NCBI RefSeq assembly: GCF_000482245.1
Contig: NZ_AWNH01000066.1
Location: 1-64,000, forward strand
Origin: Leptolyngbya sp. Heron Island J
GTDB lineage: Bacteria > Cyanobacteriota > Cyanobacteriia > Phormidesmidales > Phormidesmidaceae
Direction of reading: 5' to 3'
DNA: 64,000 nt
The notes under the pieces were generated by a model that was not told where the DNA came from, made no database searches, and was given only the letters and a program-made list of their open reading frames with translations. Below are positions 1 to 9,409 of this stretch, one piece after another; position 1 is the stretch's first letter; each line of letters begins with the position of its first letter. A program made the translations under genes and the position numbers.

Positions 1-381
1 AAGGATCTCAAGCCGATTTATCAAGCCGCTACCCTAGCCGAATCGGAAGCTGCCCTGTATGCCTTCAGTGAAAAATGGGATGAGGCCTACCCAGCCATTA
101 GCCAGATCTGGATTCGCCACTGGGAGAATGTGATTCCCATCTTCGATTACCCCATGGAAATTCGTCGGGTGATTTACACCACCAATGCTATTGAATCTCT
201 CAATCGTTCTCTGCGTAAGGTGATTAAGACCAAAGCCGTTTTTCCAGATGAAGACGCTGTTTGCAGGTTGATGTATCTGGCGATGAACAATATCGCGAAA
301 AAATGGAATCGACCGATTAAAAATTGGCGTGCCGCACTGTCTCATTTTGCTATCCTGTTCCCAGAACGCTTCTCTCTCTAA
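1..381 (+). mobile_element. IS256-family (mutator-type) transposase, 3' part
   Basis: The open frame runs in from the left edge and stops at 379-381, giving about 126 residues of a transposase C-terminus. The block YTTNAIESLNRSLRK (about 171-215) is the hallmark of IS256/mutator transposases; its Glu is the last residue of the DDE catalytic triad. The downstream KKWNRPIKNWRAALSHFAILFPERF is the usual family C-terminus. The 5' part lies outside the window. The IS end should lie shortly after the stop, around 390-408, exactly where receptor gene 1 is interrupted. Whether the copy is intact cannot be judged. Confidence 0.85.
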
Positions 382-408
382 ACAAACAGCGTTTACACAA
401 AATTCAGA

Positions 409-1368
409 TCACTCTCCAACTGTAGCTTCAACTTCATAGGACGGCTCTGAAAGCGGCTTTTCGGTAATGATGTTAACCGTTCCTCCAGGGGTGACCTCCC
501 CGTATAGAACAGACGCTGGCCCTTTCAAAACTTCAACGCGTTCAATATTGACCGGATCAGCAATAATAAATGGACCATTCTCGTCTCTTATTCCATTTCT
601 AAGAAACGATGAGTTGAATGGTCCGCCAAATCCTCGGATGTAGACTCCATCTCCTTCCTGGGCACGTCCAGTGGTGGTTACAACGCCACTAGCGTTTCTT
701 AGAACCTCTCCTAACCGTAAAGCATTTTGCTCCTCAATCACGACCTGAGGAATAACTTGAATTGCCTGAGGAATATCGCGCAGTGATGTATCTGTCCGTG
801 TTCCCACTTCTCCGGTCACCACAAGTCTTAGCGGCTCATCTGTTGCACCTGCCTGGGCAATTCCTGGCATTACGCTTAGCGTCAGCCCTGCTGTATCTGT
901 CCCAATGTCTGCTGTTGGTGCTGCATCGGTCCCGGTAATCACTATCTGCACTCGATTACTCGATAGAGCTGAAACCTGCACAAAGACAATCTCCTCGGCA
1001 GGTCCAAACTGCTCAAACTCTTCTCCAGTCAGTACCGCATTATCAATTTCAACCACCAACGCATCGCCAGATATGCTTGTTGTCGGTGTGGGTAGTTCAC
1101 CGTCTGCTGTTTCCAATATCACCTGTAGACCAGTGTCAGTTTCTTCTAGCCGCACGTTTGTGATTTGTACTATGGGATTCTGGGCTAGGGTTTGGGAGGA
1201 AAGGGAGAGGGGGAGAGGGAGAGAGGGGGAGAGAAATTGCTTGGAAGCTTTATCTAGGGGCTCATTTATCAACTCATTGTCTCTACCTTCTGCCTGAACA
1301 GGCAACGCAAAACCACCCGCTACACTCAACGCGACTATCAACCGCACCATTAGCCCAAGCTTTGTCAT
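409..1368 (-). pseudogene. Truncated AMIN-domain TonB-dependent receptor (receptor 1)
   Basis: This is the N-terminal third of a siderophore-type outer-membrane receptor: signal peptide (MTKLGLMVRL... ending in a QA-E cleavage site), a Ser/Pro/Leu linker encoded by a purine-rich tract, an AMIN domain (VQITNVRLEETDTGLQVILE onward), a TonB-box-like LRLVVTGE, and a plug domain with IRGFGG and VEVLKGPASVLYG. It ends after VEATVGE, where the paralogues continue for about 500 residues of beta-barrel. The stop at 409-411 lies next to the IS256-type transposase end, so the barrel was probably removed by insertion or deletion. The start used is the ATG conserved in receptors 2 and 3; a GTG at 1386 is an alternative. 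A plug without a barrel is unlikely to work. Confidence 0.85.
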
Positions 1369-1414
1369 GATCGCTATTGCCCTCACACCTGATAAAATCC
1401 CTCAATTGCGAAGG

Positions 1415-1452
1415 ATTCTTACTTATTAGAAGTGAGAATAAAAGCAGGACAA
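1415..1452 (-). promoter_or_regulatory. Receptor-1 promoter with flanking inverted repeat
   Basis: On the minus strand TTGTCC (1447-1452) and TAATAA (1423-1428) are separated by 18 bases. ATTCTCA (1433-1439) inside the spacer and TAAGAAT (1415-1421) just after the -10 form an imperfect inverted repeat. The same layout precedes receptors 2 and 3. It may be the operator of the AraC-type regulator or of Fur; the binding factor is inferred. Confidence 0.6.
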
Positions 1453-1515
1453 TACTGAGATCCACTCCGATACTTCACAATCACCCCAAGACTTCGTCTG
1501 AGGAAAAAAATCTTA

Positions 1516-1595
1516 CCCTTCGACTCCGCTCAGGGTACGCTATATCCTTTTCGACTCCGCTTAAGGTGTGCTGTATCTTTGGCTGAGCGGAGTCG
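1516..1595. repeat. Interspersed repeat, two direct units plus an inverted unit
   Basis: Two about 30-base units containing TTCGACTCCGCT (1516-1545 and 1546-1576) are followed by the inverted unit GGCTGAGCGGAGTCG (1581-1595). This family of short interspersed repeats is typical of cyanobacterial genomes. The repeat supplies the last codons and stop of the adjacent regulator gene. Confidence 0.7.
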
Positions 1596-2601
1596 GTCGC
1601 AAAGCGTCTCCTTCGGAGTTAGCCAACGAACCACGCATACATTCGCGGGGTGTCATACCAAACTGACGCTTAAACGCAGCGGAAAACTGGGCCGGATTTG
1701 CATAGCCCACTTGATTGGCCACCTCCGCCACCGTGCAGTCTGGCTGCCGCAGTAGTCGTTCCGCCTGTTCCATGCGATAGCGGGTTAAATAAGCAAACGG
1801 CGTCACTCCAAACACTGTCCGAAATCCTTTGTTTAGAGTAGTGGGTCCAATGCCGATTTGCTTTGCTAGCTCGGTGTTAGAGGGTGGATTTTCGAGGTGC
1901 GATCGCAATATTTCTGCCGCATAGTGAATCCGAGCGGTCGTATCAGCCTTAAGCAAACCCGATGGGGCTGTTTTCTCACTGGACATCCCATCAAGCTGCA
2001 GCGCCATCAGCTCAAACACCTTGCTTTGCAAATACAGTCGCTTGGTGGTGCCGGTAAATGGACAGTCGATGATCTGCTGTACCACCGCTCGCATTGCCCC
2101 AGTAACTTTTGGCGAAAAGACCTGCTGCCAATCATCTCCTTGCATCAGCGGCTGAAATTCGGGCGGCAGTTCTCCCGTTGGTGTTGCAAACAGCTGCCTC
2201 AGCAGCTGCGGCTGCAGATGAATATTCACTCCAATTTCGGGTTGATTAGCCAGGTGATAATTGGTTACGGCAGGTTGAATGCCGCTGCCGCCGATATAGC
2301 TATGGTTTGAATCTTGATAAAGAAAGCTCCCGCTGTCTACGGTTCCTGACAGATGAACCATAAACTGTATCGGATGTGGATTCTCAACGCCTCTGTAGAT
2401 TAGTCCATCTGGATAAGTTTCGTGAAAGATAACTAGCTCTAAACCTGAACACAGTTCGATTGCACGATAGTAACCATAGCCCAGCTGCGAGGGCAGTGTT
2501 TGGATGCTTTCCAGAGCATCAGCTGATGTCACCGGAGGGCATTGCTGTTGAGCGTCCGCGAAAACGTCATCAAATTCTGCGGCTGTCAGGTCTAGACTCA
2601 T
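1561..2601 (-). CDS. AraC/PchR-type transcriptional regulator 1
   Basis: A 346-residue AraC-family regulator of the PchR type, which activates siderophore uptake genes when the ferric siderophore is bound. The N-terminal half is the divergent ligand-binding region. The C-terminal about 100 residues hold two helix-turn-helix motifs (ELAKQIGIGPTTLNKGFRTVFG and VAEVANQVGYANPAQFSAAFKRQFGMTPREC). Its own promoter and a Fur-box match lie 25 bases upstream. It is encoded just upstream of truncated receptor 1, its presumed target. The paralogues end about 5-8 residues after the CMRG motif; this one has about 20 extra residues encoded by an interspersed repeat. Function is from family knowledge; the target assignment is inference. 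Confidence 0.9.
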   Translation of the reverse strand: MSLDLTAAEFDDVFADAQQQCPPVTSADALESIQTLPSQLGYGYYRAIELCSGLELVIFHETYPDGLIYRGVENPHPIQFMVHLSGTVDSGSFLYQDSNHSYIGGSGIQPAVTNYHLANQPEIGVNIHLQPQLLRQLFATPTGELPPEFQPLMQGDDWQQVFSPKVTGAMRAVVQQIIDCPFTGTTKRLYLQSKVFELMALQLDGMSSEKTAPSGLLKADTTARIHYAAEILRSHLENPPSNTELAKQIGIGPTTLNKGFRTVFGVTPFAYLTRYRMEQAERLLRQPDCTVAEVANQVGYANPAQFSAAFKRQFGMTPRECMRGSLANSEGDALRPTPLSQRYSTP

Positions 2602-2626
2602 GGCCAGTGGAATAACTGAGCATTAA

Positions 2627-2670
2627 TGATAATTAATCTCAATAATCCCGAGTCCGACCTAAAAAGTCAA
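2627..2670 (-). promoter_or_regulatory. araC-1 promoter with Fur box
   Basis: Minus-strand TTGACT (2665-2670), 17-base spacer, GATTAT (2642-2647), then TGAGATTAATTATCA (2627-2641), which matches 13 of 15 positions of the 7-1-7 Fur consensus TGATAATNATTATCA. The box covers the expected transcription start, as for iron repression. The same arrangement recurs before araC 2 and 3. Confidence 0.75.
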
Positions 2671-2698
2671 GCTGTTAGGACATATGAACAATCGTCAA

Positions 2699-4498
2699 TC
2701 ACTTGCTGGTCAACGGTTGCTCAGTCCATTTCACACCTGACTGCACTCGCCACAGGTTGGCATAGATTCCATTCTGAACCAGCAGTTGTTCATGGGTTCC
2801 CTGCTCTACCAGCTGACCCTTATCCATCACGTAAATACAGTCACTATGGCGAATAGTCGATAGCCGGTGGGCAATGGCAATCGTCGTTCGATTTTGCGTA
2901 ATCTTAGTCAATGATTTCTGAATTGCCGCTTCAGTTTCGTTGTCTACAGCTGAGGTAGCCTCATCGAGCACAAGAATCGGTGGATTTTTAAGAATAGTGC
3001 GGGCAATGGCGATGCGCTGCCGCTGACCACCGGAGAGTTTTTGCCCCCGTTCGCCCACAACGGTGTCATACCCCTGAGGTAGCTGTTGAATAAAATCGTG
3101 GGCCTCAGCTGATTGTGCTGCCTGGATAATTTGGTCATGGCTAGCCTCAAAGCTGCCGTAAGCAATGTTCTCAGCCACGGTACCATGGAACAAAAAAACA
3201 TCTTGACTAACCCAGCCAATGTGGCGACGCAGGTCAGCCAGGCTTAAGGTCTGAATATCCTGACCATCAATTAAAATATCTCCCTGCTGTGGCTGGTAGA
3301 ATCGGAGTAACAATTTTATCAGGGTACTTTTGCCCGACCCGGTTGCGCCAACAATCCCAATGGTTGCACCGGCTGGAATGTTCAGAGAGAGATTTCTGAT
3401 AACGGGATACTGCGGTTGATAAGCAAAGGTAATCTGGCCAAAGACAATCTCACCGCGTAATGATGGTTGTGAGACGCCTGAATAAGGAGCTGATGCTTCA
3501 ATGGGACTATCTAATAATCCCATCACTCGCCAGACGGATGCCATAGCTCGCTGATACTCATCAAAAATCTCGCCTAGCTCGGTGAAGGGCCAGAGTAGAT
3601 CCTGCACGATAAACACCATAAAGCCGTAGGTGCCGACGCTGAGCTGTCCAGCCAGAACAGCTCGTCCTCCTAGATAAAGGGTAACAACAAAGCCGAGCAA
3701 AATTAAAAACCTCAGCAGTGGTTGAAAGCTAGCGCTAAGGCCAATGACATTACGGTTGCTGGTGCGATAGGCCTCGCTTTCTTGTTCCACACGGTATTGT
3801 TCGTAGGCTTCGGTGGTAAAGCTTTTGATAGTGGCAATACCGGAGATATTGTTGGCCAGCCGGGCACTGATTTGGGCACTGCGGTTGCGGACTTCACCAT
3901 AGCGGGGCCCCAACCGTTGTTGGAATACAAATGCGCCCCCGAGGATAAAAGGAATTGGTACCATGGCGAACCAGGCAATGCCGGGAGCTAAAACAACAAA
4001 GCTCAAGCCAACAGCCGCCACACGCGTAAAAAAGCCGATCAGATAGGGTGCGCCAGCATCTAAAAAGCGTTCTAGCTGGTTGATGTCGTCGTTGAGAATA
4101 GACAGCAGGGTACCGGTGCTGCGGTCTTCAAAGTAGCTGATTTCTAGCCGCTGCAGGTGGCCATAGGCATCGACCCGTAGTTTATGCTGTAGAGTTTGGG
4201 CCAGGTTGCGCCACAGCTGGTCAGCACTATACTGACTCAAGGATTCCAAGCCCCAAGTGAGAATGGTGAGAAAAGAGACAATCAGCAGCTGAGAATGAAC
4301 GTTTTGGATACCCAAACGGGCAAGCTGAGAGATATCTTGCTGAACAAGAATATCGACAGCTAAACCAATTAAATAAGGTGGAGCCAGATCAAAGAGAGTA
4401 CGAAAAATAGAGCAAAGGGTGGCTGCTGTGATTCGAGGTTGGAAGGGTTTGGTGTAGCGGAGTAGACGCAATAAGAGCTGAGTGGGGCGAGTGCTCAT
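2699..4498 (-). CDS. Exporter-type ABC transporter (TMD-NBD fusion) 1
   Basis: A 599-residue half-transporter with six predicted membrane helices in the first about 310 residues, then a nucleotide-binding domain: Walker A GATGSGKST, signature LSGGQ, Walker B ILVLDEATSAVD, and H-loop AHRLST. It has the MsbA/YbtPQ-like fold. In siderophore loci such proteins either export siderophores or, as YbtP/YbtQ, move ferric siderophores inward; the sequence does not decide which. It is last in the receptor 2 - binding protein 1 - ABC order, 61 bases after the binding protein. It is close to ABC 2 over its full length and to ABC 3 mainly in the ATPase half. It probably acts as a homodimer. Confidence 0.9.
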   Translation of the reverse strand: MSTRPTQLLLRLLRYTKPFQPRITAATLCSIFRTLFDLAPPYLIGLAVDILVQQDISQLARLGIQNVHSQLLIVSFLTILTWGLESLSQYSADQLWRNLAQTLQHKLRVDAYGHLQRLEISYFEDRSTGTLLSILNDDINQLERFLDAGAPYLIGFFTRVAAVGLSFVVLAPGIAWFAMVPIPFILGGAFVFQQRLGPRYGEVRNRSAQISARLANNISGIATIKSFTTEAYEQYRVEQESEAYRTSNRNVIGLSASFQPLLRFLILLGFVVTLYLGGRAVLAGQLSVGTYGFMVFIVQDLLWPFTELGEIFDEYQRAMASVWRVMGLLDSPIEASAPYSGVSQPSLRGEIVFGQITFAYQPQYPVIRNLSLNIPAGATIGIVGATGSGKSTLIKLLLRFYQPQQGDILIDGQDIQTLSLADLRRHIGWVSQDVFLFHGTVAENIAYGSFEASHDQIIQAAQSAEAHDFIQQLPQGYDTVVGERGQKLSGGQRQRIAIARTILKNPPILVLDEATSAVDNETEAAIQKSLTKITQNRTTIAIAHRLSTIRHSDCIYVMDKGQLVEQGTHEQLLVQNGIYANLWRVQSGVKWTEQPLTSK

Positions 4499-4559
4499 TG
4501 GTTATTTGTATACCTTGAATGGTAAAAAAATCAGACAAAAAGAGTAGAGCTATATATGG

Positions 4560-5567
4560 TTAAAGCATTTCAGAAAAATATTCATAAAGATCGTCAATTA
4601 CTTGATTAGCCATCACTGGACCTCCACCGTACCAGTTAGTTACATAAACTTGATCTTTCTGAACAGCATTGAGGCTCGACCAAAGTGGCTCTGTAAATAG
4701 AGATAAAGAGTCGATGGACTCAAACTCTTCTTTATAGAAGAGATCTAGAAATAAAAAGTCAGCATCCCAATTGGGAAGAGACTCAAGACTTAATCTCAGG
4801 TGGTTACTTCCGAGATCTTCGTAAGCGGGAATAAACTGTATCCCTGCATCCCTTAAAACCTGCGCGTAAGCAAGGATATCTGGTCCGTAAACATGAACTG
4901 CGGAGCCCCAAAAAGAAAACAAAGAGACTGTCTTGTTCTTCAGCTTATCTCCCATCTGCTGACGGAATTCTTGAATTTGTGCATCATAGTTTGCCAAGAC
5001 CACTTCGGCCTGATTGCTTTTACCTAAGATTTCAGCCAAGTATCTGAAGTTCCGCTTAAAATCATTTCCCTCAGAAAAAATGTCCATTATTACCGTAGGG
5101 GCAATTTCCGACAACCTGGGATAAAAATTTCTCTGCCAGCTATATCCCAAAATCAGATCAGGTTCTAGACCTAAGATAGTTTCTAAAGAAGGCCGACTAT
5201 CGTTGCCTACAGACGGAACATCCTGCAAAAACTCATCGAAATAATTTAAAGCTATACAATCGGCACAGCGAGTTACCCCTACTGGTTGTATTCCCAAAGA
5301 AGATAGCGCATCTATATAAAACGAGCCGATGGCATCTAGTACTACAATCCGCTGGGGCTGTAGCGGAATCTCGACCTGACCTAAGGCATGACCGACAGTT
5401 TTTGTCGCTATTGAATCTTGCTCTGATCTTTCAAGAGCAGTTTGCGCAGATGATTCTGACTGCTCAGTACGCTGGGTATTGCTGTCGCAAGCAGTAACTG
5501 CAAAGATCGCAACAAATACTAAAGATAGGAAGAAGACAGCAGTTTTGTGAATTGCCCTTTTTCTCAT
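4560..5567 (-). CDS. Iron-siderophore binding lipoprotein (FecB/BtuF-type) 1
   Basis: A 335-residue periplasmic binding protein of class III (FecB-like). The N-terminus is a lipoprotein signal with lipobox VTAC, Cys27 being the lipid-anchor residue. The core shows the family landmarks PQRIVVLDA near the start of the mature domain and LEPDLILG in the first lobe. It lies 72 bases downstream of receptor 2 and upstream of ABC 1, so it most likely accepts the substrate of receptor 2. There is no permease next to it; the only FecCD-type permeases in the window are at 30040-32149. Ligand unknown. Confidence 0.9.
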   Translation of the reverse strand: MRKRAIHKTAVFFLSLVFVAIFAVTACDSNTQRTEQSESSAQTALERSEQDSIATKTVGHALGQVEIPLQPQRIVVLDAIGSFYIDALSSLGIQPVGVTRCADCIALNYFDEFLQDVPSVGNDSRPSLETILGLEPDLILGYSWQRNFYPRLSEIAPTVIMDIFSEGNDFKRNFRYLAEILGKSNQAEVVLANYDAQIQEFRQQMGDKLKNKTVSLFSFWGSAVHVYGPDILAYAQVLRDAGIQFIPAYEDLGSNHLRLSLESLPNWDADFLFLDLFYKEEFESIDSLSLFTEPLWSSLNAVQKDQVYVTNWYGGGPVMANQVIDDLYEYFSEML

Positions 5568-5639
5568 CTCTCAAACGAGCCCCTCAGTTAAAGTTGTTGT
5601 CTCAAAGACGATGGTTTGATCAAGCCCATGCTCTCAATC

Positions 5640-8186
5640 CTAAAACTCCCAGCTAATAGAACCCACAATACTGAAGGGCTCTCCTCGCTCAGCAAACAGT
5701 CTATTCCCATTGTTTATTGAGCCTACATAATCTACATCAAAGAGATTGCGGATATTAATTGCCGTATTTAGACTATCTTTACGATAGAAAAGCGCTGCAT
5801 CAGTTCGTAGATAATCATCGACTTGAAATGAATTCGCCAAGTCTCCTTGCCTCTCACCAACGTAGAATAATCCTAAACCGACCCCTAATCCTTGTAAATC
5901 TCCTTCCTGAATTTCGTATGTGGTCCACAGGCTAGCCTGATGCTCCGGTACGTTGGCAAAGCTGTTGCCCTCGTTGTTAAGTAAAGGACTATCGGCGGTC
6001 ACCTTCGTATCTGTTAACGCATAAGAGGCGATAATATTCCATCCCGGTGAGATTTTACCTGCTATGTCTAGTTCTATGCCACGACTCCGCTGTTCTCCAA
6101 CTTGAACCTGGAAGCCTTGTAGTGCCAAAGCTAGATCAGGATTGGGAGCCAAAACATTTGTTCTAGTAAGATTGTAAGCCGCTAGAGTAGTTGAGAGCCT
6201 GCCATCAAGGAAGTCGGCTTTGACCCCTACCTCGTACTGCGTTCCTCTAGTCGGTTCAAAAGGGCTGCCATCTGGGTTACGCCCAGACACAGAATTAAAT
6301 GAGCGGCTGTAGCTCGTGTATAGCGAAACATCGTCATTGGGTTGATACACCAACCCTACGCGGGGGCTAAAGGCACCGTCAGACTGAGATTGGGTACTCC
6401 TCATGTTTGCAGGTGTAATAATTCCTGCATCTTCCGATATCCAGTCATAGCGTCCGCCAATCAGTAATTTCCATTGAGGGCTAAAAGCTATTTGATCTTG
6501 AAGATAAATTCCATAAGACTCTCTATCTGTCACTGACGTATTTTCTGGAAAAACCGCTGGCCTCACTGTCAAACCATCATAGTTAGGATTGAGAATATCC
6601 AGAGGGGGAAGAACGGTAGGATCAAAATTGCCTTCACTGGCAATATTTTGATCAAAGTAGTTGAAGTCGAAGCCAGCTAAAAGTTGATGCGCAATATCTC
6701 CCGTTTCAAATTCTCCAAGTACGTCAATTCCGGCAAAGTAGTTATAGGTATCATTGTCTGCATTGAAAGTAGCAAGACTTAGAAATCGGTCATCTGTAAG
6801 TGAGAGTGGAAAAATTTCTCGTCTTTCATTTTGTGTATTTGTGAAAGCAAAGTTGTTGCGAACTTGCCAATTGCTATCAAACCTGTGAGTCAGTGTATAT
6901 CCAGCCTTGTGGTCAGATAAATCAGCTCTGTTTAAGAAGGGGGAGCTGGGGTACAGGTTCTGCGAAGGCAGAGTTCCATCGCTTAGAAGTGGAACACCAG
7001 ACTGATAGGGATCTGCAAAGTACCGATTGTACTCATAATAAAGATTTAGATCCGTCTGATCTCCTAAGTTTAATGAGACTGAAGGCGCAATTGAAGTGAC
7101 CTCTGAATTAGCAAACTCTTGAAAGCTATCTCGACCTTCATAGGCCGCAATAAAGCGATAAAGCACATTCCTATCAGCTGTTAGCGGGCCTGATAAATCA
7201 ACACTGGGCTGATAAAGTCCGAAATTGCCGATCTCAAGACCAAGGTTGTAATAGGGGTCGCTCAAGGGTTGCTTAGTAACGTAATTAACAACTCCCCCAG
7301 GCTCTATAGCACCTGTTATCACTGAGGAGGGACCTTTCAAAATTTCTAACTGCTCAATTGTCGCTAGGGGCGTTGTGCTAGTCGAAACAGGGCTCTCAGG
7401 GAAACCATTACGAAGTGTTGAACTCGCCGTAAATCCTCGGATACGTCTACTACCACTCGTTCCATTGAAGAATCTGAAGTCTTCAACTACGCCACTGACA
7501 GTCTCCACTGCTTCGGTTATTGTTCTGACGTTGCGATCTTCAATCACCTGTCGCGGTACTACCTGAATGGATTGAGGAATATCTCGCAAGGGCGTATCTG
7601 TTCGCGTTGCCGTAGTCGCGCTTGACGGATTATACCCTTCATCCTCCTCTCCGGTTACCACAAGTCTAAGTGACTCATCCGTTCCATCCACCTGAGCAAC
7701 TCCCGGCACCAAGCTTAGTGTCAGTCCTGCCGCATCCGTTCCAATGTCCACTGTTGGTGCCGCATCTTCTCCAGTGATCACCACCTGCACACGGTTATCC
7801 GGTAGGGTCGAGAGCTGTACAAAAGCAATTCCCTCAGCAGGCTCAAACTGCTCAAAGTCTTCCCCAACTAGCACCGCATTAGAAATCTCAACAATTAGGG
7901 CATCACCAGATACTGCTGTTGCCGGTGTGGACAATAGCTCACCGTCTGCTGTTTCCAGCACTATCTGCAGACCAGCGTCAGTTTCTTCTATCCGTACGTT
8001 GGTGATTTGTACTGGTGGTGTTTGAGCCAGGGTTTGAGAAGAACGAGAGAGGGATTGCTCGGAGGCTCCATCAAGATGTTCACCCATCAACTTATCGAGG
8101 TGATCTTCTGCATGGGTAGGCACTGCCAAACCACCCACTATGCCCAACGCCACCGTTAATCGCACTATTAGCCCAAGCTTTGTCAT
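5640..8186 (-). CDS. AMIN-domain TonB-dependent siderophore receptor 2
   Basis: A full-length receptor of about 848 residues. Order: signal peptide ending VPTHA-ED, Ser-rich linker, AMIN domain (about 55-165), TonB-box-like LRLVVTGE, plug domain (TPLRDIPQSIQVVP, IRGF, LEILKGPSSVITG), then a 22-strand-type barrel of the FhuA/FpvA class ending in the outer-membrane signature SWEF. The start chosen is the ATG shared with receptors 1 and 3 and preceded by GAGGG; an ATG 30 bases upstream is not conserved in receptor 1. It begins the receptor - binding protein - ABC operon and sits downstream of araC 2. The AMIN domain may anchor the receptor to the cell wall (established for AMIN domains generally, inferred here). 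Confidence 0.93.
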   Translation of the reverse strand: MTKLGLIVRLTVALGIVGGLAVPTHAEDHLDKLMGEHLDGASEQSLSRSSQTLAQTPPVQITNVRIEETDAGLQIVLETADGELLSTPATAVSGDALIVEISNAVLVGEDFEQFEPAEGIAFVQLSTLPDNRVQVVITGEDAAPTVDIGTDAAGLTLSLVPGVAQVDGTDESLRLVVTGEEDEGYNPSSATTATRTDTPLRDIPQSIQVVPRQVIEDRNVRTITEAVETVSGVVEDFRFFNGTSGSRRIRGFTASSTLRNGFPESPVSTSTTPLATIEQLEILKGPSSVITGAIEPGGVVNYVTKQPLSDPYYNLGLEIGNFGLYQPSVDLSGPLTADRNVLYRFIAAYEGRDSFQEFANSEVTSIAPSVSLNLGDQTDLNLYYEYNRYFADPYQSGVPLLSDGTLPSQNLYPSSPFLNRADLSDHKAGYTLTHRFDSNWQVRNNFAFTNTQNERREIFPLSLTDDRFLSLATFNADNDTYNYFAGIDVLGEFETGDIAHQLLAGFDFNYFDQNIASEGNFDPTVLPPLDILNPNYDGLTVRPAVFPENTSVTDRESYGIYLQDQIAFSPQWKLLIGGRYDWISEDAGIITPANMRSTQSQSDGAFSPRVGLVYQPNDDVSLYTSYSRSFNSVSGRNPDGSPFEPTRGTQYEVGVKADFLDGRLSTTLAAYNLTRTNVLAPNPDLALALQGFQVQVGEQRSRGIELDIAGKISPGWNIIASYALTDTKVTADSPLLNNEGNSFANVPEHQASLWTTYEIQEGDLQGLGVGLGLFYVGERQGDLANSFQVDDYLRTDAALFYRKDSLNTAINIRNLFDVDYVGSINNGNRLFAERGEPFSIVGSISWEF

Positions 8187-8232
8187 GATCGCTATTGCCC
8201 TCACACCTGATAACATCCTTCAATTGCGAAGG

Positions 8233-8270
8233 ATTCTTACTTATTAAGCATGAGAATAAAGGTCGAGCAA
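8233..8270 (-). promoter_or_regulatory. Receptor-2 promoter with flanking inverted repeat
   Basis: Minus-strand TTGCTC (8265-8270), 18-base spacer, TAATAA (8241-8246). The inverted repeat ATTCTCA (8251-8257) / TAAGAAT (8233-8239) surrounds the -10. The sequence is nearly identical to that before receptors 1 and 3, so it is likely the shared operator and promoter. Confidence 0.65.
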
Positions 8271-8335
8271 TAGCGCGATCCACTCCAAAACTATACTGTG
8301 AGCCCAAACGTTTGTTTTGGAGACAAAAATCTAGC

Positions 8336-9322
8336 TCAGGGGCTGACAGCCCCTCGCATACACGCCTTTGGTGTAATGCCAAAATGGCGCTTAAAGGCCA
8401 TAGCAAATTTAGCAGGGTTAGCATAGCCCACCCGATTGGCCACCTCCGTTACGGTATGGCCGGGCTGGCGCAGTAGTCGTTCGGCCTGCTCCATGCGATG
8501 GCGGGTTAAGTAGACAAACGGAGTAATCTGAAAGAGCTCCCGAAATCCTTTATGTAGGGTGCAGTAACTGATACCAACCTGCTGGGCTAACTCGGTCTGG
8601 TCTGGTGGGTCTTCAAGGCGCGATCGCAATATCTCAGCCGCATAATGAATACGAGCAATAGTCTCAGGCTTGAGGGATGTGAAGGTAGACACCGCATCAC
8701 TTTTCAAAAGGCTATCGAGCTGCAGCGCGATCAGTTCAAACACCTTGCCTTGTAGATACGCCTGCTTCGGAACACCTAAAAATGGACAGTCAATCATCTG
8801 CCGCACCACCGTTCGCATAGCTCCCGTCATCTTGGGTGAAAACTGTCTCTGCCAGTCATTTGCCTGTACCAGCGGCTGCAGTGAGGCAGGCAGTTCGCCA
8901 TGGGAATCGGCAAAAAACTGCTGAAATAGAGCCGGGGGCATGTGAATCTCAACGCCAACCTGATGGTGAGATCGCGGGATGTGTACAAAATGACTTAGTT
9001 GAATGCCGCTGCCGCCTATATAGGTTTGCTGGGGATTAATCTGTAAATAGTCGCCACTGTCTAACACGCCTGACAGACACGCTGCAAATTGGACTGAATG
9101 ATTATTTTCTGGAATTCGCAACGTCAAATCATTGGGCACCGTGTCGATAATGCTCAGATACAACCCTGGACATAGCTCAATCTCTCGCGCATAGCCGCTA
9201 CCCAATTTAGACGGTACCGTACAGATCGTCTCCACTTGATCGATCGAGGTTACAGGCGGGCAGTGCTGTTCGGCTTCTGCATAAATTTCTTCAGCATCTT
9301 GGATGGTCAAATCCAGGCTCAT
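8336..9322 (-). CDS. AraC/PchR-type transcriptional regulator 2
   Basis: A 328-residue paralogue of regulators 1 and 3, starting MSLDLTIQDAEEIYAEAEQ. The C-terminal double helix-turn-helix (ELAQQVGISYCTLHKGFRELF, VTEVANRVGYANPAKFAMAFKRHFGITPKAC) is intact. It lies upstream of receptor 2 on the same strand with a 149-base gap that holds the receptor promoter. Expected role: co-inducer-dependent activation of the receptor 2 operon. A Fur box overlaps the probable transcription start 20 bases upstream of the ATG, so the regulator itself should be iron-repressed. Confidence 0.9.
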   Translation of the reverse strand: MSLDLTIQDAEEIYAEAEQHCPPVTSIDQVETICTVPSKLGSGYAREIELCPGLYLSIIDTVPNDLTLRIPENNHSVQFAACLSGVLDSGDYLQINPQQTYIGGSGIQLSHFVHIPRSHHQVGVEIHMPPALFQQFFADSHGELPASLQPLVQANDWQRQFSPKMTGAMRTVVRQMIDCPFLGVPKQAYLQGKVFELIALQLDSLLKSDAVSTFTSLKPETIARIHYAAEILRSRLEDPPDQTELAQQVGISYCTLHKGFRELFQITPFVYLTRHRMEQAERLLRQPGHTVTEVANRVGYANPAKFAMAFKRHFGITPKACMRGAVSP

Positions 9323-9341
9323 GTCGAGGGAAGCAAGCTAA

Positions 9342-9385
9342 TGATAATTAGTCTCAATAATCCCGAATGGTACCTGAAAAGTCAA
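9342..9385 (-). promoter_or_regulatory. araC-2 promoter with Fur box
   Basis: Minus-strand TTGACT (9380-9385), 17-base spacer, GATTAT (9357-9362), then TGAGACTAATTATCA (9342-9356), 13 of 15 matches to TGATAATNATTATCA. The layout is identical to the promoters of araC 1 and 3. Confidence 0.75.
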
Positions 9386-9409
9386 GGCGTTAATAGATAT
9401 GGACAATCT

